The notes below the pieces were generated by a model. The model was given only the letters and a program-made list of their open reading frames with translations, did no database searches and was not told where the DNA came from. Position numbers and translations under genes: made by a program. DNA of 64,000 nucleotides from Hyphomicrobiales bacterium (GTDB lineage: Bacteria > Pseudomonadota > Alphaproteobacteria > Rhizobiales > Rhizobiaceae), in contig UCMW01000005.1 in NCBI GenBank assembly GCA_900473745.1, forward strand, positions 124,358 through 188,357, in the 5' to 3' direction. Below, piece after piece: positions 9,624 through 19,482 of this stretch (position 1 is the first letter of the stretch; each line of letters begins with the position of its first letter).

Positions 9624-10814
9624 ATGACCCAAATGCGCATGAGCGAGCGCCGCACCACGTTTCTCGGTGCGTTCCTGACGACGCTCGGCCCCATCTCCAT
9701 GGCGATCTACACGCCGGCCATGCCCGAACTGGTGCGCGCCTTCGGCACGACCGATGCGGCGATCAAGCTCAGTCTCTCGATGTTCTTTGCGGGATTTGCT
9801 ATCGCCCAGCTGGTAGCTGGTCCGCTCGCCGATGCGCTCGGACGAAAGAAGGCGACGCTGATCTTTCTCACGATCTATCTCGCCGGCTCCCTCCTGGCCT
9901 TTCTCGCTCCGAGCGTCGAATTCATCCTGGCGGCACGCCTTGTGCAGGGTATCGGCGCATCCGTCGGCGTGGTCGTCGGGCGCGCCATCGTTCGCGACCT
10001 CTATACAGGCGCCGATGCCGCACGCATCCTCAACACGATCGGTATCTTCCTCGCAGTCGGCCCTGCCATGGGGCCAACCCTGGGCGGCCTGACGCTCGCC
10101 GCCTTTGGCTGGAATGCTGTGTTTCTGCTGATGGTCGCCTTCGGCCTCATGGCCATGGCCTTCACGCTGTTTCTGCTCCGGGAAACGATCATTCCGGACT
10201 TGGGGCGCCTGAGGCCCGGCCAGTTGTGGCGCAACTATATCGAAGTCGCCTCCAATGCCCGCTTCATCGCCGCCTCCCTCGTGCTGAGCGGCACGATCGG
10301 CGCCCTCTATGCCCAGTCGACCATGCTCCCCTTCGTCCTGATCAACGAGGTCGGCCTGACGCCCACCCAGTTTGGCTTGGGCATGCTGATGCAGTCGGGA
10401 GCGTATCTCACGGGATCGCTCACGCTCAAAATCGTCTCTCGCCGGATTTCCGGGCTGACGGCATCGAGGATCGGCATCGCACTCTGCGGCTCGGGTGCCA
10501 TCGCGATGGCATTGTCGGTCGCCTTCGTACCGCCCTTCTTCCTGTCCGTCATGGGACCGGTGGCGGTCTGCACCTTCGGGCTCGCTTTCTTGAGCCCTCA
10601 TGTCGTGACGATGAGCATGGCCCCGTTTCCGCATATCGCGGGGTCGGCCTCTGCCCTCACAGGCTTCCTGCAGATGAGTGCAGGCTTCGCAGGCGGGGTC
10701 GCGGCAGCCTCGATCGGAGATCCGCTCACCGCCTTCGGCATCATCATTCCCTTGATGGAGCTGAGTGCCGTGGCCGGCTTCCTGTGGCTCAGACACCTCG
10801 AACGCCGCGCATGA
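9624..10814 (+). CDS. Bcr/CflA family multidrug efflux MFS transporter
   Basis: A 396-residue, 12-segment inner-membrane antiporter. Features of the Bcr/CflA drug exporter group: an N terminus with YTPAMPELVRAFG after the first segment, the motif A loop GPLADALGRKKA, RLVQGIGASVGVVVGRAIVRDL for motif B/C, and GPAMGPTLGG. Members export bicyclomycin, chloramphenicol, cysteine or other small molecules by proton exchange; the substrate here is unknown. It is convergent with argG, with a terminator hairpin between them. Confidence 0.9.
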   Translation: MTQMRMSERRTTFLGAFLTTLGPISMAIYTPAMPELVRAFGTTDAAIKLSLSMFFAGFAIAQLVAGPLADALGRKKATLIFLTIYLAGSLLAFLAPSVEFILAARLVQGIGASVGVVVGRAIVRDLYTGADAARILNTIGIFLAVGPAMGPTLGGLTLAAFGWNAVFLLMVAFGLMAMAFTLFLLRETIIPDLGRLRPGQLWRNYIEVASNARFIAASLVLSGTIGALYAQSTMLPFVLINEVGLTPTQFGLGMLMQSGAYLTGSLTLKIVSRRISGLTASRIGIALCGSGAIAMALSVAFVPPFFLSVMGPVAVCTFGLAFLSPHVVTMSMAPFPHIAGSASALTGFLQMSAGFAGGVAAASIGDPLTAFGIIIPLMELSAVAGFLWLRHLERRA

Positions 10815-10848
10815 AAAAGCCCGCCCTCCGGAAGGAAGACGGGCGATC
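10815..10848 (-). terminator. Intrinsic terminator after argG
   Basis: On the minus strand GCCCGTCTTCC pairs with GGAGGGCGGGC (some G-U pairs) and is followed by TTTTTC. The hairpin sits about 20 bases after the argG stop and right at the end of the convergent transporter gene. Confidence 0.7.
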
Positions 10849-10866
10849 TTGAATATCGATACTGGA

Positions 10867-12090
10867 TTACTTGCCGAGATTGCGCTTGGCGAGCGTGCGC
10901 AGGCGCAGTGCGTTCAGCTTGATGAAGCCGGCGGCATCCTTCTGGTCATACGCACCCTGGTCGTCTTCGAAGGTGACGAGCTGGTCGGAATAGAGCGACT
11001 TGGACGATTCCCGGCCGATGACCATGACATTGCCCTTGTAGAGCTTCAGCGTCACTTCACCTTCGACATGCTCCTGGCTCTTGTCGATCAGGGCCTGCAG
11101 CATTTCGCGCTCCGGCGAGAACCAGAAGCCGTAATAGATCAGCTCGGCGTAGCGCGGCATGATCTCGTCCTTGAGGTGGGCTGCACCCCGGTCGAGCGTG
11201 ATCGACTCGATGGCACGATGTGCCGAGAGCAGGATCGTGCCGCCGGGGGTCTCGTAGACGCCGCGCGACTTCATGCCGACGAAGCGGTTCTCGACGAGAT
11301 CGAGGCGACCGATGCCATTGTCGCGGCCGTAATCATTGAGCGCGGCGAGAAGCGTCGCCGGGCTCATGCGAACGCCGTTGATCGAGACCGCATCACCCTT
11401 TTCGAAGCCGACCTTGATCACGGTCGCCTTGTCGGGCGCCGCTTCCGGAGAAATGGTGCGCATATGCACATATTCCGGAGCCTCGACGGACGGATCCTCG
11501 AGAACCTTGCCCTCGGACGAGGAGTGCAGAAGATTGGCGTCGACCGAGAACGGCGCTTCGCCCTTCTTGTCCTTGGCAACCGGGATCTGGTGCTGTTCGG
11601 CAAAGTTCAGGAGATCGGTGCGGCTCTTGAACGCCCAGTCGCGCCACGGGGCGATGATCTTGATATCGGGGTTCAGCGCATAGGCCGAGAGTTCGAAACG
11701 AACCTGGTCATTGCCCTTGCCGGTCGCACCATGGGCAATCGCGTCTGCGCCGGTCTTCTTGGCGATGTCGATCAGGTGCTTGGAGATCAGCGGACGGGCG
11801 ATCGAGGTGCCGAGCAAGTAGACGCCTTCGTAAACGGCATTGGCGCGGAACATCGGGAAAACGAAGTCGCGAACGAACTCTTCGCGCACGTCCTCGATGA
11901 AGATCTCCTTGATGCCGAGCATCTCGGCCTTCTTGCGGGCCGGCTCGAGCTCTTCACCCTGGCCGAGGTCGGCGGTGAAGGTCACGACTTCTGCACCGAG
12001 TTCGGTCTGAAGCCATTTCAGGATGATCGAGGTGTCGAGACCGCCGGAATAGGCGAGGACGACTTTCTTCACGTCTTTGGGGAGTGCCAT
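10867..12090 (-). CDS. argG: Argininosuccinate synthase
   Basis: A 407-residue cytosolic enzyme that joins citrulline and aspartate with ATP in arginine synthesis. The ATP-binding loop AYSGGLDTS is at residues 13-21. Other family blocks include [22 protein letters not shown], and the C-terminal [12 protein letters not shown]. The start is set at MALPKDVKK; the longer frame (to 12123) adds 11 residues absent from the family. It is a single gene with its own terminator; argH is not in the window. Confidence 0.97.
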   Translation of the reverse strand: MALPKDVKKVVLAYSGGLDTSIILKWLQTELGAEVVTFTADLGQGEELEPARKKAEMLGIKEIFIEDVREEFVRDFVFPMFRANAVYEGVYLLGTSIARPLISKHLIDIAKKTGADAIAHGATGKGNDQVRFELSAYALNPDIKIIAPWRDWAFKSRTDLLNFAEQHQIPVAKDKKGEAPFSVDANLLHSSSEGKVLEDPSVEAPEYVHMRTISPEAAPDKATVIKVGFEKGDAVSINGVRMSPATLLAALNDYGRDNGIGRLDLVENRFVGMKSRGVYETPGGTILLSAHRAIESITLDRGAAHLKDEIMPRYAELIYYGFWFSPEREMLQALIDKSQEHVEGEVTLKLYKGNVMVIGRESSKSLYSDQLVTFEDDQGAYDQKDAAGFIKLNALRLRTLAKRNLGK

Positions 12091-12328
12091 GTCGATGTTC
12101 CGTCTGGAAGGAGCGAGGCTCAAACCCCGCCTGGATCAAGAATGGCGGCACTTTTAGCGAGATTCCGCCGGTACGCAAGGGCATCGACCGGCCGAGGTGG
12201 CGGCCAAGATCGGATGGGTCCGATGGCCGGGCAAGCCGGGGGCCGATTTGCCGTCATGTTGACGAAGCTGAACACGGGTACCATATCGCCATCACTGCCA
12301 AAGTCATTGACGTAGAAGGAATTTGCCC

Positions 12329-13192
12329 ATGATGACCCCACATCCAGCACTCGTGAAAGGTCATGTCGCCGTCATCACCGGCGCCGCCTCAGGCATCGGC
12401 CTCGCAACCGCCAAGGCATTTGCTGGCATGGGTCTCTGCGTCGTTCTGGTTGACCTCGAAGGCGACCAGCTGGCCGCTGCGGCCGTTGAGGTCACGGCTC
12501 TTGCAGCCGGCGGAGAAGCCGATGTCGTTTCGATCGGCACCGACGTGTCGAAGCTCGATGAACTCGAAGCGCTGGAGCGCGCCGTCATCCAGCGCTTCGG
12601 CCGCGTCCATGTGCTGATGAACAATGCCGGCATCCAGCCCGGCAGTGCGCTCTTCGGCCCCCAGGCAAACTGGGAGAATGTGCTCGGGGTCAACCTGATG
12701 GCCGTCATCAATGGCACCCGCACCTTCGGCCCGGGCATGGTCGCCCATAAGGATGCAGCCCTCATCATCAATACGGGATCCAAGCAGGGCATCACGACGC
12801 CCCCGGGCGACCCGGCCTACAATGTCTCGAAGGCCGGCGTGAAGGCTTTCACCGAAGCGCTTCAGCACGAGTTGCGCAACACACCGGACTGCAACGTCAC
12901 GGCTCACCTGCTGATCCCCGGTTTCGTCTTCACGGGTCTCACTGCAAACGGCCGTACCGAGAAGCCGGCAGGCGCCTGGACGCCGGAAGAGACTGTCGAG
13001 TTCATGCTGGAAAGCCTTGTCAGAGGTGACTTCTACATCCTCTGCCCTGACAATGATGTGAACCGCGCCCTCGACGAAAAGCGCATCGCCTGGGCCGCCG
13101 GCGACATCATCGAAAACCGCCCGCCCCTCTCGCGCTGGCATCCGGACTATGCCGACGCCTTCAAGACCTACCTGTCGATCCCCAGAGGCTGA
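12329..13192 (+). CDS. Short-chain dehydrogenase/reductase
   Basis: A 287-residue classical SDR. The NAD(P)-binding motif TGAASGIG is at 17-24, NNAG at 98-101, and the catalytic set is Ser151, Tyr164 and Lys168 (YNVSK). Asp42 after the second strand (VVLVDLEG) favours NAD over NADP. The substrate is unknown. ATG 12329 has AGAAGGA eight bases upstream; a second ATG follows at once. A TTG two codons earlier is open but less likely. It is transcribed away from argG, with 238 bases between the two starts. Confidence 0.9.
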   Translation: MMTPHPALVKGHVAVITGAASGIGLATAKAFAGMGLCVVLVDLEGDQLAAAAVEVTALAAGGEADVVSIGTDVSKLDELEALERAVIQRFGRVHVLMNNAGIQPGSALFGPQANWENVLGVNLMAVINGTRTFGPGMVAHKDAALIINTGSKQGITTPPGDPAYNVSKAGVKAFTEALQHELRNTPDCNVTAHLLIPGFVFTGLTANGRTEKPAGAWTPEETVEFMLESLVRGDFYILCPDNDVNRALDEKRIAWAAGDIIENRPPLSRWHPDYADAFKTYLSIPRG

Positions 13193-13266
13193 TTGGCAAG
13201 GTCGGTGAAGGCCGTTAAGGATTGATCACCCGCAGGTCGCGGGTGCTTCATCATGCGGTGACATCA

Positions 13267-13908
13267 ATGGATTTTATCCCGAGCCTTCCCGTCTTCCTCG
13301 CCTTCAGCTTAGCGCTGCTCCTCCTGGCCATCACCCCCGGCCCGGACATGACGCTCTGGATCAGCCGCTCGCTCCGCGATGGCCGCGCGATTGGCCTGAT
13401 GACACTCGCCGGAACCAGCTTCGGGATTTCGATCCACACCATGCTGGTCGCCTTCGGCATTTCGGCCCTCATCGTCGCCTCGCCGACTGCATTCATGCTG
13501 CTGAAAACGGGTGGCGCCGCCTACCTTCTGTGGCTGGCGCTGCAGGCTGTTCGCCACGGCTCGAACTTCGTCATCAAGGCGGATGGTGATGCGGTGGTCT
13601 CGAAGAAGGGCGCCTTCCTGAACGGGCTCTGGGTCAATCTCTTGAACCCAAAGGTCATCATCTTCTTCATGACATTCCTGCCGCAATTCGTCACCGCCAC
13701 CGATCCGAACGTCACCGGCAAGCTGATCTTCCTCGGCATGTGGTCGATCATCCTGTCGCTACCGATCGGTGTCGGCATCGTCTACGGGGCGGATTTCATG
13801 TCGAGCTGGCTGCAGGCGAACCGCAAGGTTCTGCGCGGCATCGATTACACCTTTGCCGGCGTCTTCTCGATCTTCGCGGTGAAGATCTTCATGACGCAGG
13901 CCAAGTAG
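13267..13908 (+). CDS. LysE family amino-acid exporter
   Basis: A 213-residue inner-membrane protein with about six hydrophobic segments and the RhtB/LysE signature near the N terminus (LLAITPGPDMTLWISRSLRDG). The block NGLWVNLLNPKVIIFF in the middle is typical of the family. These proteins export amino acids or their derivatives; the substrate is not predictable. The ATG at 13267 is chosen because it leaves a short N terminus before the first segment; an upstream in-frame start would add 15 charged residues. It is convergent with rlmN across a shared hairpin. Confidence 0.9.
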   Translation: MDFIPSLPVFLAFSLALLLLAITPGPDMTLWISRSLRDGRAIGLMTLAGTSFGISIHTMLVAFGISALIVASPTAFMLLKTGGAAYLLWLALQAVRHGSNFVIKADGDAVVSKKGAFLNGLWVNLLNPKVIIFFMTFLPQFVTATDPNVTGKLIFLGMWSIILSLPIGVGIVYGADFMSSWLQANRKVLRGIDYTFAGVFSIFAVKIFMTQAK

Positions 13909-13915
13909 GGTTGCA

Positions 13916-13935
13916 GGCGGGACACTAGTCCCGCC
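13916..13935. terminator. Hairpin between convergent genes
   Basis: A perfect eight-base stem (GGCGGGAC with GTCCCGCC) has an ACTA loop and sits in the 33-base gap between the LysE-type gene and rlmN. Neither strand has a clear T-run after it, so it may work as a weak shared terminator or as a 3' end stabiliser. Confidence 0.5.
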
Positions 13936-13941
13936 GGAACA

Positions 13942-15180
13942 TCAATCGTCGTCTTCGCCGTGATTGGCGATCATCATCGCCTCGAACGCCAGACGCTCCG
14001 TCTTGCGCATGCGCTCGGATTCCGACTTCAGCTGACCGCAGGCGGCCAGGATATCGCGGCCACGCGGTGTGCGGATCGGCGAAGCAAAGCCGGCCTGGTT
14101 GATGAAGTCGGCGAACTTCTCGATCTGCGCCCAGTCGGAACACTGGTAATTGGTGCCCGGCCACGGATTGAACGGGATCAGATTGATCTTGGCCGGCACG
14201 CCCTTGAGGAGCTGAATCAGCCCCTTGGCATCTTCGAGACTGTCGTTGACGTCCTTCAGCATCACATATTCAAAGGTGATGCGCCGGGCATTCGACACGC
14301 CCGGATAGTTGCGGCAGGCTTCGATCAGCTCCTTCAGCGGATACTTCTTGTTGATCGGCACCAGCATGTCGCGGAGCTCGTCGCGCACGGCATGAAGCGA
14401 GATCGCCAGCATCACGCCGATCTCTTCGCCGGTCCGGTAGATCTCCGGCACCACGCCCGAGGTCGACAGCGTCACGCGCCGCTTCGACAGCGACAGGCCG
14501 TCGCCATCGGTCGCGATCAGCAGGGCCTTCTTCACTTCTTCGAAATTGTAGAGCGGCTCGCCCATGCCCATCATGACGACATTGGTGATCTTGCGGTCGC
14601 TCGACGGCATCATCGTGCCCACGGGGATCTCCCGATCGGGAAAATCGCCCAACCGGTCGCGGGCCAGCAGCAGCTGCGCCAGGATTTCTTCGGCGGTCAG
14701 ATTGCGCACCAGCTTCTGTGTGCCGGTGTGACAGAAGGAACAGGTCAGCGTGCAGCCGACCTGGCTCGAGATGCAAAGCGTACCGCGGCCCTCTTCCGGG
14801 ATGTAGACGCTTTCGACCTCGACCGGGCGGCCTGCACCGCGCGGCGGAAAGCGCAGCAGCCACTTGCGGGTTCCATCATTCGACACCTGCTCTTCGACGA
14901 TCTCTGGACGCGCGATGGTGAAATGCGTCTTGAGCATGCCCCGCATGTCCTTCGAGACATTCACCATATGGTCGAAGTCGGAGACACCACGCACGTAAAG
15001 CCAGTTCCAGATCTGCGCGACGCGCATCTTGATCTGCTTCTCCGGCACGCCCTTTTCGCGCAGTGCCTGGCCCAGCTCGTCCCGGTCGAGGCCAACAAGG
15101 CTCGGCTTCTCGGCCAAGCTGTTGGTGCGAACCGGGGCCGTCGTCTGGGCACGCTCGGGAAGCGTCACGGAAACAGTCAT
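13942..15180 (-). CDS. rlmN: Dual-specificity 23S rRNA/tRNA adenine-C2 methyltransferase RlmN
   Basis: A 412-residue radical-SAM enzyme that methylates C2 of A2503 in 23S rRNA and A37 of some tRNAs. The cluster-binding cysteines are C143, C147 and C150 in GCTLTCSFC. The conserved GMGEPLYNF follows, as does the C-terminal [15 protein letters not shown] with the second mechanistic cysteine. The N terminus has about 25 residues ahead of the usual domain, common in alphaproteobacteria. It is a single gene. Confidence 0.96.
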   Translation of the reverse strand: MTVSVTLPERAQTTAPVRTNSLAEKPSLVGLDRDELGQALREKGVPEKQIKMRVAQIWNWLYVRGVSDFDHMVNVSKDMRGMLKTHFTIARPEIVEEQVSNDGTRKWLLRFPPRGAGRPVEVESVYIPEEGRGTLCISSQVGCTLTCSFCHTGTQKLVRNLTAEEILAQLLLARDRLGDFPDREIPVGTMMPSSDRKITNVVMMGMGEPLYNFEEVKKALLIATDGDGLSLSKRRVTLSTSGVVPEIYRTGEEIGVMLAISLHAVRDELRDMLVPINKKYPLKELIEACRNYPGVSNARRITFEYVMLKDVNDSLEDAKGLIQLLKGVPAKINLIPFNPWPGTNYQCSDWAQIEKFADFINQAGFASPIRTPRGRDILAACGQLKSESERMRKTERLAFEAMMIANHGEDDD

Positions 15181-15364
15181 CGTCTGAACCTCTGGACCAT
15201 ATGGAGAAGCATGCTCGGATCGAGCGCGTCCCGGCTGGCAGGTATGAATTCATGGATCATGGCGGACAGGGCCGAGCCCAATGCCCTAATTTGCAGCGGC
15301 CAATAGCAGCTTTTTTGGCTTCCGTCACCCCGACCGGCTGCGCGGCGGCCATGCACAAATGAAA

Positions 15365-15389
15365 GGGGCCGGCAGATGCTGCCGGCCCC
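15365..15389 (-). terminator. Intrinsic terminator after the IalB-like gene
   Basis: An 11-base perfect stem (GGGGCCGGCAG with CTGCCGGCCCC) and a three-base loop. On the minus strand it is followed by TTTCATTTG. It starts about 27 bases after the stop codon. Confidence 0.75.
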
Positions 15390-15415
15390 TCGCGTGAAAG
15401 TCAGGCGTTCCGGGC

Positions 15416-15919
15416 TTAATTGCAGTTCTGGATCTTCTGCAGAGCAGCCGAGATGCCTGAAAGCGAATAGCTGTAGCTGGTGGGCGTGCCCCGAGCCGAT
15501 GTGGCCGTGACGGTCATCGACGAGCCACCCTTCATCGCAGCGACGAGTGCCGGCTCTTCAGCTGCGTTCTCGACCCAGGCCGAAGTGTCCTTGACGAACA
15601 AGACAAAATTCTTGTTGTCGATTTTCACATTGACCTTGGAGTCGCCCTTCATCGGGTAACCCATCATGGCCTGCGGCTCATACGAGATGTTCTGGCCGGG
15701 ACGCTGCGACACGACGAAGAAGATATCTCCGTGATTGACGCTAGCCGGTTCCTTGGCGGTCGGAACGGACAGCACGTAGCAAACGGTGCCGCCATTCGAC
15801 TTGTAGGAATAGGCACCCCAGGCCTTGAACTGCTCGATCCGCGTGGGCGATTGCGCGTTGGCGAGCCCGCTGCTCGCCAGGAGGATTGCCAGTGCGGTTA
15901 CGCTACTTCTTACGAACAT
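15416..15919 (-). CDS. Invasion-associated locus B (IalB)-like exported protein
   Basis: A 167-residue protein with a Sec signal peptide (FVRSSVTALAILLASSGLANA, cleavage near residue 23). The mature part carries IalB-type blocks: an early KAWGAYSY, VCYVLSVPTAKEP, FFVVSQRPGQN, and a final Cys pair partner at the C terminus (IQNCN). The family is named after a Bartonella invasion locus, but members are widespread in free-living rhizobia and the molecular role is unknown. ATG 15919 has AGGA upstream; the longer frame would put a charged stretch before the signal. Confidence 0.85.
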   Translation of the reverse strand: MFVRSSVTALAILLASSGLANAQSPTRIEQFKAWGAYSYKSNGGTVCYVLSVPTAKEPASVNHGDIFFVVSQRPGQNISYEPQAMMGYPMKGDSKVNVKIDNKNFVLFVKDTSAWVENAAEEPALVAAMKGGSSMTVTATSARGTPTSYSYSLSGISAALQKIQNCN

Positions 15920-16130
15920 GTCTTCCTGCCGGTTGTTTCCATCCATCACCCGACCATGCGGCCGGGCGCTCATCGTCAAAACCTGTGTTCAGTTTGACTT
16001 AATTTACCTTACCAAACGATGAACGGCGCACGCCTTGTTGTCATATTTGGCGTCAACGATCTGTCTGGCACCCCGAAATCCGGCAAAAAACGGTTTTCGG
16101 ACCTCGATCCTGCTGACGATGTAGAAGGAA

Positions 16131-16157
16131 AGAAAAAGGCAAGAGTTGGGCTGCCTT
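16131..16157 (-). terminator. Weak terminator candidate after the DUF1232 gene
   Basis: On the minus strand AAGGCA pairs with TGCCTT across a ten-base loop and is followed by TTTCTTTCC. The stem is short and the call is tentative. Confidence 0.4.
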
Positions 16158-16183
16158 GAACACCAAGGCGGGCCCGTGACCAT

Positions 16184-16564
16184 TCAGATCGGCCGGACAT
16201 CGTCCGCGAGGGCTTTATCGGCCTCCTCGTAGTGGCGATCCTTGATATGCCTGTTGATCAGGGCGATTGCTGTTGTCAGCACCGCGATGTCGTCGGTGAA
16301 GCCGACAACCGCGAGAATGTCGGGCACGACATCGATCGGCAGGACGAAATAACCCAGGGCGGCCAGCAGGATACCCCTGACGCCGAACGGGGTTTCGCGA
16401 TCCGTCGCGCAGTAATAGGCAGCCACCAGATCCCGCGAGAAAGGGATCTGCCGGGCAGCCTTCTTGAAGGTCGGCCAGAAACGGCTGCGCACCTTCGCTT
16501 CCTGCTTTTCCTGCGTCTTCTCGTCGCCCGGAAGCAGGATCTCACCGATCTTCACATCATCCAT
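16184..16564 (-). CDS. DUF1232 (YkvA family) protein
   Basis: A 126-residue protein with the DUF1232 core: YYCATDRETPFGVRGILLAALGYFVLPIDVVPD, then GFTDDIAVL. The family hallmark is the P-x-D-x-x-P-D run between two hydrophobic helices, so it is probably membrane-attached. Function is unknown. The start MDDVKIGE is chosen because the longer frame begins in a non-conserved charged stretch. It lies 75 bases downstream of phhB in the same direction. Confidence 0.87.
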   Translation of the reverse strand: MDDVKIGEILLPGDEKTQEKQEAKVRSRFWPTFKKAARQIPFSRDLVAAYYCATDRETPFGVRGILLAALGYFVLPIDVVPDILAVVGFTDDIAVLTTAIALINRHIKDRHYEEADKALADDVRPI

Positions 16565-16639
16565 AGCCCATCGATCCTTTCGTTCGGACCCGATCAATCA
16601 TATGTGAATGCCGGCCCACGAATTCAATTGCCGCGCGTG

Positions 16640-16942
16640 TCACCCGTTTCGGGCCGCGGCCAGATCCATGAGAACGGCGAGCTTTAAATCCAGTTCCGTC
16701 ACGCCGCCGGCAGAATGCGTCGTCAGCGTCACATCCACCTTCTTGTAGACGTTGAACCATTCCGGGTGATGATCGAGCTTTTCAGCAGCAAGCGCGCATT
16801 CGGTCATGAAGCCGAAGGCCTGGCGGAAGTCGCGAAAGACATAGTGCTTTTCGATGGCAGTACCGTCGCGCCCGCTCACCCAGCCATGCATCTCGCCGAG
16901 ACGTGCCGCAATGGACGCGGCATCCAGTTTTTCGTATTTCAT
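16640..16942 (-). CDS. phhB: Pterin-4a-carbinolamine dehydratase
   Basis: A 100-residue PCD/DCoH-family protein. The active-site signature [19 protein letters not shown] is complete. It dehydrates 4a-hydroxytetrahydrobiopterin, which recycles the pterin cofactor of phenylalanine hydroxylase, or may serve molybdopterin metabolism. No phenylalanine hydroxylase gene is seen in the window, so the partner is elsewhere or the role differs. Its start is 37 bases from the divergent phosphatase start. Confidence 0.93.
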   Translation of the reverse strand: MKYEKLDAASIAARLGEMHGWVSGRDGTAIEKHYVFRDFRQAFGFMTECALAAEKLDHHPEWFNVYKKVDVTLTTHSAGGVTELDLKLAVLMDLAAARNG

Positions 16943-16979
16943 CTGCCGTCACTCCTCGTTTGCCTTGCAGGATCAACCA

Positions 16980-17438
16980 ATGCCGGCACCCTCAATTCTC
17001 TTCGTCTGCCTGGGCAATATCTGCCGCTCACCGCTGGCGGAAGGAATCTATCGTCACCTGACGGAGGCTGCCAGCGAAAAGCCGCTGATTGCCTCCGCCG
17101 GGATCGGTGGCTGGCATGTCGGCAACCCGCCCGACCGGCGATCGATCAAGGTGGCAGCTGCGAAAGGGATCGACATCGCCCGTCAGCGCGCGCAGCAGGT
17201 CCGCCCGGCGGACTTCTTCGATTTCGATCTGGTGGTCGCAATGGACAAGAGCAATCTGGCGAGACTGCAAACGCTCATGCCGCCGTCTGCCACGGCACGC
17301 TTGCATCTGTTCTCAGAGCTGGCCTTCGGCACCCTTCAGGATGTGCCCGATCCGTATCACGGTGATCTAGCCGACTTCGAAGCCGTCTACAGCATGCTCT
17401 TTTCAGGCTGCAGCGCAGTCGTCGCGAAATTCGAGTAG
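16980..17438 (+). CDS. Low-molecular-weight protein tyrosine phosphatase
   Basis: A 152-residue cytosolic phosphatase. The phosphate loop CLGNICRS has Cys10 and Arg16 in the C-x5-R pattern, and the general acid lies in the C-terminal DPYHG block. Targets are unknown; relatives in exopolysaccharide clusters act on tyrosine kinases, but none is seen here. The ATG at 16980 starts right before the first beta strand; the open frame upstream overlaps phhB. Its last 52 bases overlap the 3' end of thpR on the other strand. Confidence 0.93.
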   Translation: MPAPSILFVCLGNICRSPLAEGIYRHLTEAASEKPLIASAGIGGWHVGNPPDRRSIKVAAAKGIDIARQRAQQVRPADFFDFDLVVAMDKSNLARLQTLMPPSATARLHLFSELAFGTLQDVPDPYHGDLADFEAVYSMLFSGCSAVVAKFE

Positions 17439-17980
17439 CCGGCCGTCTCGCGGAGCGGGAAGACCTCTTCGGTGAGATAAGGCCCGCCGCCGACCGAGTC
17501 CCTGGAAGAGAGCAGGACGAAGCGTCCGATCCGGAACGGCATGGTGTGGAAGTCACCCCGTCCACCGAGATAATGCACGACATCCTCCACTCGCGAAGCC
17601 TTCAGCCTGGCGAGCGTCACATGCGGGGTGAACTTGCGTGGGTCCGGTGGGAGACCGATCCGCTGGCAGATTCGCTCGATCTCGCCTTGCAACGCATGGA
17701 GCTCCGGTGCGGACGAAACGCCGGCCCAGATGGAGTGTGGCTTTTTGGATCCGAAGGAGCCTATGCCGTTCAGCGTCAGGGGAAATTCGGGGCGATCGAT
17801 GCGATCGAGCCTATCGACGACCTCGTCTGCCGTCCTGCCGTCCACGTCGCCGATGAAGCGCAAGGTAATGTGGTAGTTCTCCACATCGATCCAGCGCGCT
17901 CCGGGAAGGCCACCGCGCAGCAATGAGAGGCTCATGGCGGCGCTGCGGGGAATTTCGAGGGCAGTGAACAATCTCGGCAT
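17387..17980 (-). CDS. thpR: RNA 2',3'-cyclic phosphodiesterase ThpR (2H family)
   Basis: A 197-residue protein of the LigT/2H phosphoesterase family. Both HxTx motifs are present: His37/Thr39 in YHITLRF and His120/Thr122 in PHVTLARLK, 83 residues apart. ThpR opens 2',3'-cyclic phosphate RNA ends. The start at MPRLFTALEIP matches the family; the frame upstream is not conserved in character. Its 3' end overlaps the phosphatase gene by 52 bases. Confidence 0.9.
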   Translation of the reverse strand: MPRLFTALEIPRSAAMSLSLLRGGLPGARWIDVENYHITLRFIGDVDGRTADEVVDRLDRIDRPEFPLTLNGIGSFGSKKPHSIWAGVSSAPELHALQGEIERICQRIGLPPDPRKFTPHVTLARLKASRVEDVVHYLGGRGDFHTMPFRIGRFVLLSSRDSVGGGPYLTEEVFPLRETAGYSNFATTALQPEKSML

Positions 17981-18046
17981 GGAGCGCTCCCCGAATCTTT
18001 TGCAGGTGCTCACAGCGAATCACGCAATGACATCAGGCGCAAGCGT

Positions 18047-18694
18047 TTAATTCGACTGACCCTTGATGCCCGCCACCCAAGATTCGGCGAGAGGCAACAT
18101 GCGCTCGGCCATCATTTTCAGCCCCTCGGTGTTGGGATGCATGCCATCGTCGAGCAAAAGACTACGTTCGGTGATCACCCCGTCGAGCACGAAGGGGTAG
18201 AGCGGCAGATCGTGTTTTTCGGCGAGGCGTGGATAGATCGCGTTGAACTTCTGACCGTAATCGTCACCCATGTTGGGCGGAGCCAACATCCCGACGAAGA
18301 AGATCGGTATTTTGCGCTCCTTCAATCGCATGATGATCTGTTCGAGGTTCTTTTCAGTCTGCTCCGGTGCAATTCCGCGCAAGGCGTCATTGGCTCCCAG
18401 TTCGAGGATCACGCCATCCGTTCCCTCAGGCACCGACCAATCGACGCGGGACAATCCGCCCGATGTGGTGTCACCCGAAACGCCTGCATTGCTGATGACG
18501 ACGTCATGGCCCTTCGCCACCAGCTGGCGCTGAAGTTGCGCCGGCAGCGCATCCTCCTGAGGTAATTGGTAGCCTGCCATAAGGCTGTCGCCGAAGCCTA
18601 CGAGTTGCAGAGGTTCGGCCGCTGCCATCCTGGGCCCGGCCAATGCGGCGATCAGGATCACGGCGAAATGAAGGAGCGCAGCTTTAAATGTCAT
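18047..18694 (-). CDS. tesA: GDSL-type arylesterase / acyl-CoA thioesterase I
   Basis: A 215-residue SGNH hydrolase with a signal peptide (cleavage near residue 26, RMAAA), so it is probably periplasmic. Block I is FGDSLMAGYQLP with Ser37, block III is ELGANDALRG, and DGMHPNTEG supplies the Asp and His. E. coli TesA has thioesterase, protease I and lysophospholipase activities. It is divergent from the ABC transporter genes, the same arrangement as tesA-ybbA-ybbP in E. coli. Confidence 0.93.
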   Translation of the reverse strand: MTFKAALLHFAVILIAALAGPRMAAAEPLQLVGFGDSLMAGYQLPQEDALPAQLQRQLVAKGHDVVISNAGVSGDTTSGGLSRVDWSVPEGTDGVILELGANDALRGIAPEQTEKNLEQIIMRLKERKIPIFFVGMLAPPNMGDDYGQKFNAIYPRLAEKHDLPLYPFVLDGVITERSLLLDDGMHPNTEGLKMMAERMLPLAESWVAGIKGQSN

Positions 18695-18768
18695 GGTGCC
18701 TTCCCTAGATTGGCAGCAATGCCGCAGTGCGGTGAAGCTTTGTGTCGTCAGATATAGGATGGTCGGGT

Positions 18769-19482
18769 GTGAGAAACAGCATCATCGAACTGAAAAGCGC
18801 CGATCTCACCCTGGGCAATGCCGCAGCCTCCGTTCACGTTCTGAAGAGCATCGACCTTTCCATCGCGGAAGGCGAGGCGGTCGGGATCGTCGGGCCGTCC
18901 GGCTCGGGCAAGTCGACGCTTTTGATGGTGCTGGCGGGTCTCGAACGCCTCGATAGCGGTGAAATCCACGTGCGCGATACGGCGCTGCACACGCTGAGCG
19001 AGGACCGCCTCGCCGATTTCCGCGGCAAGAACATCGGCATCGTCTTCCAGTCCTTCCATCTGATCGCCAACATGACGGCGCTCGAAAACGTCGCCGTGCC
19101 GCTTGAGCTCGCCAATGTGAAGGGCGCATTCGACATCGCGCGCAAGGAACTGGAAGCCGTCGGCCTGGGAGAACGTCTCAGCCACTATCCCGGGCAGTTG
19201 TCTGGCGGTGAGCAGCAGCGCGTCGCGATCGCCCGGGCGCTCGCCCCATCCCCGGCCGTTCTGATCGCCGATGAACCGACCGGCAATCTCGACACCGAAA
19301 CTGGTCGGCAGATCGCCGATCTCCTGTTCAGCAAGCAAAGCGAACGCGCCATGACGCTGATCCTGGTTACCCACGACCCGTCACTCGCCGCCCGCTGCAC
19401 GCGCCAGATCCGGGTGGCCTCCGGCCAGATTGCGGGCGACAGCCGAAACGAGCAGACTCGTCTCGCTTCGGTGTCCGCATGA
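18769..19482 (+). CDS. ABC transporter ATP-binding protein, YbbA/LolD type
   Basis: A 237-residue nucleotide-binding subunit. Walker A is GPSGSGKST, the signature is [15 protein letters not shown], and Walker B is [12 protein letters not shown]. The sequence is of the LolD/MacB/YbbA class that works with FtsX-like permeases. The GTG at 18769 has AGGATGG seven bases upstream; another GTG at 18742 is possible. Its stop overlaps the permease start by four bases (ATGA), so the two are coupled. It is divergent from tesA. Confidence 0.92.
   Translation: MRNSIIELKSADLTLGNAAASVHVLKSIDLSIAEGEAVGIVGPSGSGKSTLLMVLAGLERLDSGEIHVRDTALHTLSEDRLADFRGKNIGIVFQSFHLIANMTALENVAVPLELANVKGAFDIARKELEAVGLGERLSHYPGQLSGGEQQRVAIARALAPSPAVLIADEPTGNLDTETGRQIADLLFSKQSERAMTLILVTHDPSLAARCTRQIRVASGQIAGDSRNEQTRLASVSA

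Noticed and set aside
9054..10796. A 580-codon open frame opposite the Bcr/CflA transporter and the orphan gene
   Set aside because: Antisense to two better-supported genes; composition is highly charged and without domain character.
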